Positions 57,903 through 64,000 of a stretch of 64,000 nucleotides of DNA are shown here, piece by piece. Every line of letters starts with the position of its first letter. Position 1 is the first letter of the stretch. A model generated the notes under the pieces. That model was not told where the DNA came from, did no database searches, and saw nothing but the letters and a program-made list of their open reading frames with translations. The stretch lies in assembly GCA_017792445.1 (NCBI GenBank), contig CP051232.1:4190001-4254000 (forward strand). The letters are read 5' to 3'. A program made the position numbers and the translations under genes. This DNA is from Maritimibacter sp. (GTDB taxonomy: Bacteria; Pseudomonadota; Alphaproteobacteria; Rhodobacterales; Rhodobacteraceae).

Positions 57903-59461
57903 CCCCGCAGCAACGCAACCTTCAGCTTCGGCTCGACGGGCTGGCGCAAACGATGCAGGAAACGCTGATGCGCACCTCGGTCTCGCCGGTGGTGCGCGAG
58001 GGGGCGGATTGCGCCTCGGCCCTGTTCACCACGGGCGGCGAGCTGCTGGCGATGTCGAACGCCATCCCGCTGCTGCTGGGCGCGCTGCCCGGGATCGTCA
58101 CGGCGGTGACGGCGGCTTTCCCGGTCGACACGATGGCCGAGGGCGACCTGTTCATGACGAACGACCCGTTCGGCGGCGGCACCCACCTGCCCGACATCGC
58201 CCTGCTGATGCCGGTGTTCCATGAGGGCCGCGTCATCGCGCTGGCGACCAGCCTGCTGCACCATCAGGACATCGGCGGGATGCGCGCCGGTTCGGTGCCG
58301 CCCGACGCGACCGAGATTTACCAAGAGGGCCTGCGCCTTCCGCCGATGCACGCCGGGACGAACGGACGCCTGACCGCCGCCACCACGGCGCTGATCCGCG
58401 CGGCGTCGCGGGTACCGGACGTGGTGCTGGGCGACCTCGACGCGCAGGCCGCCGCCGGGCGGCAGGCGGCGCGCGGGTTGCAGCGGATCGCAGGGGAAAT
58501 GGGAACCGCAGGCTTTCTGGAGGCCGTCGCCGGGTTGCTGGACGCGGGAGAGGCTACCGTGGTCACCCGCCTTGCCACCCTGCCCGCCACCCAGGCCACC
58601 GGCGAGGATGGGCTGGACCCGAACCCCGGCCACGGCCCCGCCGAAGTCCGGCTGTCGCTGACCGTGGCGGACGGACGGCTGCACGCGGACTTCGCCGGCT
58701 CGTCGCCACAGGTGAAAGCGCCGATCAACTGCGTCGCCTCGGGGCCGCTGTCGGCGGTGTTCTACGCGCTGCTGACACTGCTCGGCCCCGACGCGCCACG
58801 GAACGGCGGCATCCTGCGGCGGCTGGACCTGACGTTGCCGCAGGCCAGCGTCGTCAACGCCGCGCCCCCGGCGGCGGTCAACGCGCGGACCAACATGGTG
58901 CGCTCGATCACCTCTGCCGTGCTGCAGGCGTTGGGCAAACTCGCGCCCGATGGGCTTCCGGCGGCGAATTGCGGCATGGCCTATGTCATCGCCTTCTCGG
59001 GCCGGAACGGGGATGGCACGCCCTTTCTCGCCACAGAGATCGTCGCGGGCGGCGCGGGCGGCGGCCCCGACCGGCCCGGCGCACCGGGCATCTCGACCGA
59101 TGTCGGCAACGCGCGGAACACGCCCGCCGAGGCGCTGGAAGCGGTGCTGCCGATCCGGCTGGCGCGCGCCGAGCGGCGTCTGGGATCGGGCGGCGCGGGC
59201 CGCTTCCCCGGCGGCGATGGCATCCGGCGGGTGTACGAGGCGCTGGCGGACGGTATCTCGGTCTCGATCCGGGGCGAACGCTTCGCCCGTGTGCCCGAGG
59301 GCGCGCAGGGCGGCGGCGCGCCGAAACCGGCGGCGGCGCGGGTGATCCGGGCCGACGACAGCGTCGAGGAATTGCCCGCCCGGTCGGCAGTCCTGTTGAA
59401 CACAGGCGACCGGCTGGAGGTCGAAAGCGCTGGCGGCGCGGGCTACGGCGCGGCGGGCTGA
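57899..59461 (+). CDS. hyuB: hydantoinase/oxoprolinase subunit B
   Basis: A 520-residue HyuB protein of normal length. Conserved segments are intact: METLMRTS-like QETLMRTSVSPVVREGADC's span at residues 20-38, LFMTNDPFGGGTHLPDI (near 83), the metal-site HHQDIGGMRAGSVPPDATEIYQEG given as residues 120-143, and NARTNMVRSITSAVLQAL near 325. The C-terminal RFPGGDGIRRVYEAL is also typical. In contrast to its partner HyuA, no loss of key motifs is seen. It ends the coupled creatininase-AllA-HyuA-HyuB unit. Confidence 0.9.
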   Translation: MTPQQRNLQLRLDGLAQTMQETLMRTSVSPVVREGADCASALFTTGGELLAMSNAIPLLLGALPGIVTAVTAAFPVDTMAEGDLFMTNDPFGGGTHLPDIALLMPVFHEGRVIALATSLLHHQDIGGMRAGSVPPDATEIYQEGLRLPPMHAGTNGRLTAATTALIRAASRVPDVVLGDLDAQAAAGRQAARGLQRIAGEMGTAGFLEAVAGLLDAGEATVVTRLATLPATQATGEDGLDPNPGHGPAEVRLSLTVADGRLHADFAGSSPQVKAPINCVASGPLSAVFYALLTLLGPDAPRNGGILRRLDLTLPQASVVNAAPPAAVNARTNMVRSITSAVLQALGKLAPDGLPAANCGMAYVIAFSGRNGDGTPFLATEIVAGGAGGGPDRPGAPGISTDVGNARNTPAEALEAVLPIRLARAERRLGSGGAGRFPGGDGIRRVYEALADGISVSIRGERFARVPEGAQGGGAPKPAAARVIRADDSVEELPARSAVLLNTGDRLEVESAGGAGYGAAG

Positions 59462-59564
59462 ACGCCGCTTTTCCTGCAATTGCCGCCATTCTTACCGAGG
59501 CGGCGGCATCTGCTTATCCGGCAGGCAATCTCTGGCGCGAAGCGGCGGCGAAAACTGAATGGCG

Positions 59565-59594
59565 TTGACAGAAAGGCCTCGCGAGAGGTCAAAT
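59565..59594 (+). promoter_or_regulatory. promoter of the NTF2-like gene
   Basis: Perfect TTGACA (59565-59570), an 18-base spacer containing the palindrome CTCGCGAG, and TCAAAT (59589-59594, four of six consensus positions). It is the best-looking promoter in the window and shows that the NTF2-like gene can be transcribed separately from hyuAB. Confidence 0.5.
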
Positions 59595-59620
59595 TATCGT
59601 ACGAACATTCGATAATCGAA
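59593..59620 (+). promoter_or_regulatory. nested palindromes, candidate operator
   Basis: ATTATCG (59593-59599) and CGATAAT (59610-59616) form an inverted repeat with 10 bases between. TTCGATAATCGAA (59608-59620) is a perfect 13-base palindrome and TCGTACGA (59597-59604) a perfect 8-base one. The block begins at the -10 element, where a bound repressor would block initiation. The regulator is not identifiable. Confidence 0.5.
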
Positions 59621-59640
59621 CAACATGGGAGTTGAAACCG

Positions 59641-60273
59641 ATGACGCTCAAGGCCACCACCGCCGCCCTCATCGCCCTGTCCGCCGCCGTCTCTGCCACC
59701 GCGGCCACCGCGCAGGAAGAAGTCCGCCCCGGCGTCTTCTTCGCCGGCGAGGTCGAGCCCGCGGACTCGCCGCGCGGCATGATGCAGGCGCTGATCTTCG
59801 ACCTTGCGACCGCGTGGGCCGACTGCAATTCCGACGCTATGACCGGTGCGGTCGCGGAGAACGTGAAGTTCTCGTATCCGACGACGGCCTATGAAGGTCT
59901 GCCCACGATGCTGGAAGACCTGAACACCTTCTGCGGGATGGCGACCGACGTGTCGATCTACATGCCGGAAGACGCGTTCTACATCGACCTCGATGAAAGC
60001 CGCGTCGCGGTCGAGCTTCAGTTCCGCGCCTTCCAGCGTGGCGCGAAACAGGTGGTGAACGATGTGTGGGTCGCCTCGGTCGAGGATGGCAAGATCACGA
60101 TCATCAAGGAATATCTCGACGGCCGCGTGAAGGACCTGCAGGCGCTGGGTGTGCTTCAGCTGGAAGAAAGCCCCGCCTTCCTGACGCCGTGGCCGCCGCG
60201 CACCGAGGAATGGGCCGAGTGCTTCCCGATCGCGAAGGCCGCGCCGATCAACACCTGCCCGCCGACGGAGTAA
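59641..60273 (+). CDS. secreted NTF2/SnoaL-like fold protein
   Basis: A 210-residue protein with a signal peptide (about 1-24, ending TAATA). A domain resembling the nuclear transport factor 2/SnoaL fold follows: FDLATAWADCNSDAMTGAVAENVKFSYPTT, then ELQFRAFQRGAKQVVNDVWVASVEDGKITIIKEYLDGR described by its span at residues 125-162. A cysteine pair near the C-terminus (ECFPI, NTCPPTE) could form a disulfide. Start ATG 59641 has GGGAG nine bases upstream; an in-frame TTG at 59632 would leave no spacing. NTF2 folds can be enzymes or binding proteins; the role here is unknown. Confidence 0.75.
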   Translation: MTLKATTAALIALSAAVSATAATAQEEVRPGVFFAGEVEPADSPRGMMQALIFDLATAWADCNSDAMTGAVAENVKFSYPTTAYEGLPTMLEDLNTFCGMATDVSIYMPEDAFYIDLDESRVAVELQFRAFQRGAKQVVNDVWVASVEDGKITIIKEYLDGRVKDLQALGVLQLEESPAFLTPWPPRTEEWAECFPIAKAAPINTCPPTE

Positions 60274-60288
60274 GGGTCGCGTTGTCGC

Positions 60289-60321
60289 GCATCTTCGGGC
60301 CCTGATCGGGCCCGGAGATGC
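60289..60321 (+). terminator. 14-bp hairpin after the NTF2-like gene
   Basis: GCATCTTCGGGCCC (60289-60302) pairs with GGGCCCGGAGATGC (60308-60321), one G-U pair, loop TGATC, 15 bases after the stop codon. It lacks a strong U-tract but is the most stable-looking hairpin in this region and closes the plus-strand cluster before the convergent folD. Confidence 0.65.
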
Positions 60322-60416
60322 ACGACCTACAGGCGTGGCTTCACCGATCCGCCCTGAACATCGCCGCAATGTCCCGCCCGGCGGCACCGCCGGCCAGCGC
60401 CGACCCGCCCTCGCGT

Positions 60417-61262
60417 TCAGCCTGCCTCGGCGATCCGCACGAGGTTGCCCAACAGATGCGCTCGGGTCATCGCGCCGACCGAGCCGTGGCGGGGGGTGAC
60501 ATGGCCCGCGACGTCGGCCACGTCATCGGCGATATCCGACACCATGCCGCCGTCGACATAGGTGATCCCGACGCCCACCACCGCCGCACCCGGCCGGATC
60601 ATCTCGGCGGTCACGAGATCGGGCTGACCCGCCGCCGAGACGACAACATCCGAACGCCGCGTGATCTCGGCCAGATCGGGCGAGCCGCGATGCAGCAGCG
60701 TCACCTCGGCATCCGTCTCGCGCAGCGACAGCAGCATGGCCAGCGGCCGCCCCACCAGCATCCCGCGCCCGATGATCGCCACCCGGCGACCGGCCAGCGG
60801 CACGTCATGAGCGCGCAGCAGATCGACGATCCCGGCGGGCGTGCAGGGCAGCAGCCCAGGCGTCCCGGCCAGAAGCCGGCCAAGGTTCATCGGATGCAGC
60901 CCGTCCACGTCCTTGGCCGGAGAGACCGCCTCGCCCACCCGGCCCTCGTCCAGATGCGCGGGCAGCGGCAACTGCACCAGCACCCCGTGGACCAACGGAT
61001 CGGCATTCAGCGCCTCGACCTGTTCGATCAGCGCGTCTTCCGAGACGGTTTCGGGCAGACGAATGTCGTCCGACGCCATCCCCATCTCGGCGCAGTTCGC
61101 GTGCTTGCGCCCGATATAGGACTGGCTGGCCGGGTTGTCGCCCACCAGCACCGTCGCCAGCCGGGGCACGACGCCGCGCGCCTTAAGCGAAACGACACGC
61201 GCCGCCAGTTCGTCGAACCGGCGGCGGGCAAGGACGTCTCCGTCCAGAAGGATGGCGGTCAC
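60417..61262 (-). CDS. folD: FolD-like methylenetetrahydrofolate dehydrogenase/cyclohydrolase (divergent)
   Basis: A 281-residue FolD-type protein. Catalytic elements of the family are kept: SQSYIGRKHAN with Tyr49 and Lys53, VQLPLPAHLD with Gln97, and KDVDGLHPMNLG (117-128). The cofactor loop is IGRGMLVGRP where most FolDs have GRSxxVGxP. The C-terminal PGGVGPMT signature is replaced by RHGSVGAMT. It therefore looks like a specialised paralogue, not the housekeeping copy. It follows the ABC binding-protein gene by four bases, so one-carbon units may arise from the imported compound (inference). Confidence 0.85.
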   Translation of the reverse strand: MTAILLDGDVLARRRFDELAARVVSLKARGVVPRLATVLVGDNPASQSYIGRKHANCAEMGMASDDIRLPETVSEDALIEQVEALNADPLVHGVLVQLPLPAHLDEGRVGEAVSPAKDVDGLHPMNLGRLLAGTPGLLPCTPAGIVDLLRAHDVPLAGRRVAIIGRGMLVGRPLAMLLSLRETDAEVTLLHRGSPDLAEITRRSDVVVSAAGQPDLVTAEMIRPGAAVVGVGITYVDGGMVSDIADDVADVAGHVTPRHGSVGAMTRAHLLGNLVRIAEAG

Positions 61263-61266
61263 GCGA

Positions 61267-62409
61267 TCACTCGAGCCCGATGGACGGGTCGATGAAGCGG
61301 TTGGTCACCACGTCCTCGGGGGTCACGTCCGGGTCGGCGCGTTCGTCCAGCCCCGGCTTCACGATCTCGAGGATGGCCGCCACGCGGTCCATGTCGAAAT
61401 CGCCGATGGTGTCGTTGGTGCCGTTCCCGATGATGCCGGTCTCGGGCATCGTGGTCGCGGCATAGCTGACCAGCTCTGCGTCGGTCTTCCACCACGAGGT
61501 GCCGAAGCCGCCGTCGTTGAAGGCCACGATCACCTCGGACACCTCTGCCGGGTCCTTGGCGAAGTCGACGGCGGCCTGCTGCATGATCGGCACCAGCTTT
61601 TCAAGGCAGGGCGCGAGTTCGTCCATCCGATCCTTCGCGACCGACACCATGCCGGTGTAGTTCACGTAGCCAAGGTCGTTCAGCGTGACATAGCCGATGG
61701 GCTTTTCCCAGTTGTTGCCGTTCTCGAACTTGTAGACCTCGGAGGTCAGGAAGCCCTGGTTCAGCCACGTGCCGTTGTTGACCACGAAGTTCTCGCCGTC
61801 GCCCCGGTAGCCTTCGACAAAGGCGGCTTCCGGCACGCCCTCGTCCACCAGGAACTTGCCGAAGGTGCGGGCGATGGTCGAGACGTAGATCTTGCCGCTG
61901 TCGGCCTCGGCAAAGGCCTTCAGGTCGTCGATGGACGAAAAGCCGTCGGGATAGGTCGCCTCGTCCCACAGCAGCACGGTCGGCGCCACGTCGAGCGGCG
62001 CGAAGACGCCCACGGCGGGGAAGCGGCTGGAGAAGATGAACGCGTTGTCCAGTTCGTGATAGCCGAGATGCGGGCGCACGCCGGCCTTCGAGTTGCCCAT
62101 GAACAGCGCCGAGAACGCGGTCTCGCCGTCGCCAAGGCCGATGCCGCCGCCGCCTTCAAGCACCTGAAGCTCGATCCCGGTGGACCCCAGCGGGCCCTTG
62201 TAGACGCCGGTCTCCATCGTGCCGCCCGAGCCGATCATCTGAAGTATCGGCCCATGCTCGGCCTGCATCAGCCAATCCTTCTGCAGGATCAGCGGGTTCG
62301 GGCAGACGTCGGCAAGCGGCGTGGTGTAATGTGTTTCGGCGAACTCGCCCGCGTGGGCGGCTCCGGCGACAAGGCCTGCGGCAAGGGCAAGCGTCATGCT
62401 GGTCTTCAT
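61267..62409 (-). CDS. NitT/TauT-type ABC transporter substrate-binding protein
   Basis: A 380-residue periplasmic binding protein with signal peptide 1-20 (MKTSMTLALAAGLVAGAAHA) and an AGAGAGGA-type ribosome site. It lacks the usual close match to TauA or NrtA but has features of the NMT1/ThiY/SsuA-like group: GGGGIGLGDGETAFSALF's span near residue 90-107, LDVAPTVLLWDEATYPDG and a dipole-lined cleft region with many Gly. The ligand is unknown. Neighbouring permease, ATPase and folD genes are on the same strand. The adjacent hydantoinase-type genes suggest a small nitrogen heterocycle or amide. Confidence 0.8.
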   Translation of the reverse strand: MKTSMTLALAAGLVAGAAHAGEFAETHYTTPLADVCPNPLILQKDWLMQAEHGPILQMIGSGGTMETGVYKGPLGSTGIELQVLEGGGGIGLGDGETAFSALFMGNSKAGVRPHLGYHELDNAFIFSSRFPAVGVFAPLDVAPTVLLWDEATYPDGFSSIDDLKAFAEADSGKIYVSTIARTFGKFLVDEGVPEAAFVEGYRGDGENFVVNNGTWLNQGFLTSEVYKFENGNNWEKPIGYVTLNDLGYVNYTGMVSVAKDRMDELAPCLEKLVPIMQQAAVDFAKDPAEVSEVIVAFNDGGFGTSWWKTDAELVSYAATTMPETGIIGNGTNDTIGDFDMDRVAAILEIVKPGLDERADPDVTPEDVVTNRFIDPSIGLE

Positions 62410-62456
62410 CTGGCTGGTCCTCTCTGTTGTATGCGTTTGTTGTGGGTGACGCGGTC

Positions 62457-63296
62457 TCAGACCCGCCCGTGCCAGTCGGCGAACAGGCGGTTTCCGAGAA
62501 ACTGGAAAAACAGGTAAACCGAGATCGACAGAAGCGACGACACGATCAGGGCGGCGTACATTTCCTCGTATTTGAAGTCGATCTTGGAGTTGATAAGCAT
62601 CTGCCCCAGCCCGCCGGGACCGGCGAGGAAGAACAGCTCGGACACGATGGCCCCGATCACCGCAAGGCCCGCAGAGATGCGAAGCCCCGCGAACAGAGCG
62701 GGCGCGGCGGACGGGAAGCCCGCCTTCCACAGCGTGACCCACCAGCTGGCATTCGACAGCCGGAACAGGTCGATCACGCCCCGGTCAAGGCTTTTCAGCC
62801 CCAAAAGCAACGTCGTGGGGATCGAGAAGAAGGTGAACATCGCGACGATCAGCATTTTCGGCAGAAAGCCGAAGCCAAGCGCGCTTTGGATCAGCGGGAT
62901 GATGGCAAGGATCGGGATCGATTGCAGCGCCACGAGATAGGGAAAGATCGCCCGTTCCAGAAGGCGCATGCGGAACATGAACACACCCAGCAGGATGCCG
63001 ATGGGAATGGAGCAGGCCATGCCGGCGGCGGCGATCGAGATCGTCACCAGCGCGCGCTGGCCCAGTTCGGCCCATATCTCGGGCTTCGAGAACGCCATCT
63101 CCCACAGGCCCTGCCCGCTGGGCATCAGGAACTGGCGGTGCTCGGGCAGTCCGGCACGGGTCCAGGCGTACAGCGCCAGCAACGCACAGCCCAGCACAAC
63201 GGGGGGCAGGAAGGCTCCGATCACGCGGCCCGCCGGGGTCGGCGGCGCGGGGTTCGGGACGGGCGCGTGCGCCGGAGGAAGGGCGGTATCGGTCAT
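62457..63296 (-). CDS. NitT/TauT-type ABC transporter permease
   Basis: A 279-residue permease. It has a Pro-rich cytoplasmic N-terminus (about 22 residues), then six helices. The SsuC/TauC-like EAA loop region is seen as FRLSNASWWVTLWKAGFPSAAPALFAGLRISAG (described as residues 178-210). LQSIPILAIIPLIQSALGFG is the helix typical of this class. The start shares one base with the stop of the ATPase gene (TGATG). Confidence 0.88.
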   Translation of the reverse strand: MTDTALPPAHAPVPNPAPPTPAGRVIGAFLPPVVLGCALLALYAWTRAGLPEHRQFLMPSGQGLWEMAFSKPEIWAELGQRALVTISIAAAGMACSIPIGILLGVFMFRMRLLERAIFPYLVALQSIPILAIIPLIQSALGFGFLPKMLIVAMFTFFSIPTTLLLGLKSLDRGVIDLFRLSNASWWVTLWKAGFPSAAPALFAGLRISAGLAVIGAIVSELFFLAGPGGLGQMLINSKIDFKYEEMYAALIVSSLLSISVYLFFQFLGNRLFADWHGRV

Positions 63297-64000
63297 CAGG
63301 ACGTCCTCTCGTCGGGCTGCATCAGCCCGCGCAGGCAATGCGAAATCTCGGCGCAGCCCTCGGTGAAGGCCGGGTCAAAGCGCAACTCGGCGTTGCGGGG
63401 TTGCGGCAGGTCGATGGCGTACTCGGCCTCGATCCGGCCCGGACGCGCGCCCATCACCACGACACGCGAGGACAGGTAGACCGCCTCGGGGATCGAGTGG
63501 GTGATGAAGAAGCCGGTGAAGCCCTTGGCCCGGTGCAACGCCGACAGTTCCTCGATCAGCCGTTCACGGTTGATTTCGTCCAGCGCGCCGAAGGGTTCGT
63601 CGAACAGGAACACCGTGGGGTCCAGCGCGAAGGACCGCGCCAGCGAGGCGCGCATCTTCATGCCGCCCGACAGCGCGCGGGGAAACCGGTCCTCGAACCC
63701 TTTCAGGCCCACGAGGTCCAACTGTTCCAGCGCCTTGCGCTTGCGTTCCGCCGCCGGGACGCCGCGCAGTTCCATCATCAGTTCCACATTGCCCAGCACC
63801 CGCCGCCACGGCAGCAGCGTCGCCTCCTGGAAGGTGAAGGCAAGGTGGTCGCGGTCGATCCGGACCGTGCCGCCGGTCTGCGGCAGCAGCCCCGAGGCGA
63901 TCCGCGCCAGCGTGGACTTGCCGCAGCCCGAGGGGCCGATGATCGACACGAACTCGCCCGCCGCGATGGACAGGTCGATGCCGGTCAGCGCCTCGGTCCC
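63296..64000 (-). CDS. NitT/TauT-type ABC transporter ATPase (N-terminus beyond window)
   Basis: The last 234 residues of an ATPase whose first codons lie past the right edge. Walker [11 protein letters not shown]-loop LAFTFQEATLLPWRRVLGN, signature LSGGMKMRASLARSFAL, Walker B VFLFDEPFGALDEINRE and H-loop FFITHSIPEAVYLSSRV are all present. The LPWRRV and LSGGMKMR variants are typical of the nitrate/taurine/sulfonate importer ATPases. It precedes the permease and binding-protein genes in one operon. Confidence 0.92.
   Translation of the reverse strand, partial: GTEALTGIDLSIAAGEFVSIIGPSGCGKSTLARIASGLLPQTGGTVRIDRDHLAFTFQEATLLPWRRVLGNVELMMELRGVPAAERKRKALEQLDLVGLKGFEDRFPRALSGGMKMRASLARSFALDPTVFLFDEPFGALDEINRERLIEELSALHRAKGFTGFFITHSIPEAVYLSSRVVVMGARPGRIEAEYAIDLPQPRNAELRFDPAFTEGCAEISHCLRGLMQPDERTS

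Overview
The window is about 64 kb of uniformly GC-rich, densely packed bacterial chromosome. The lptG-lptD-surA-pdxA-rsmA order, a DUF4167 protein, a Mur-like Fur regulator, the Lrp/polyamine genes and the many ABC importers point to an alphaproteobacterium of the family Rhodobacteraceae (Roseobacter-type lifestyle). This is inferred from gene content; there is no rRNA to confirm it. I see no rRNA, tRNA, CRISPR array, insertion sequence or prophage. Stop/start overlaps of the ATGA, GTGA and TGATG types are common and fix many of the start codons, including several GTG starts.

0-10 kb is core: LPS export (lptG end, lptD), the periplasmic chaperone surA, pyridoxal phosphate synthesis (pdxA), rRNA methylation (rsmA), a histidine phosphatase with an altered catalytic motif, DUF4167, and prfA-prmC (release factor 1 and its methylase). 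9-20 kb holds mixed housekeeping genes: agmatinase-family speB, an M20 amidohydrolase, mazG, two EamA exporters, a Fur/Mur regulator, a CPA1 antiporter, an endonuclease/exonuclease/phosphatase protein, selO, a GNAT and a nucleoside hydrolase.

20-23.5 kb (Lrp regulator, succinate-semialdehyde dehydrogenase, class III aminotransferase) and 48-53.6 kb (ydcSTUV/pot-type importer plus patD) together could import putrescine and convert it to succinate. 23.6-30.2 kb is a complete second ATP synthase of the N-ATPase type, order atpDCQRBEFAG. It has no separate delta gene, but the b subunit carries a delta-like C-terminus, and the c subunit has a two-carboxylate ion site. 30.4-33.2 kb is a convergent pair: a di-haem cytochrome c peroxidase/MauG protein and a CRTAC1 beta-propeller protein. 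33.4-36.6 kb is a xylose-type ABC importer (xylFHG) and 36.6-41 kb a glycerol-3-phosphate-type importer (ugpBAEC).

41.3-47.3 kb is an exopolysaccharide locus. A cellulose-synthase-like glycosyltransferase and its membrane-fusion partner resemble BgsA/BgsB of the mixed-linkage beta-glucan system of Sinorhizobium. Beside them are a GH8 glucanase, a small outer-membrane barrel candidate and a Cache-HAMP protein with no output domain. 53.8-64 kb is a catabolic cluster that I cannot assign: LysR, creatininase-family amidohydrolase, AllA-like protein, HyuA/HyuB hydantoinase/oxoprolinase pair, secreted NTF2-like protein, a divergent FolD and a NitT/TauT-type ABC importer cut by the window edge. Its HyuA has lost the usual ATP-binding signatures. 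This cluster and the glucan locus are the best candidates for undescribed biology here.

A recurring design is visible in three of the importers. The binding-protein gene is followed by a strong GC-rich hairpin before the next gene (xylF/xylH, ugpB/ugpA, potD/potA), which probably keeps the binding protein in excess.
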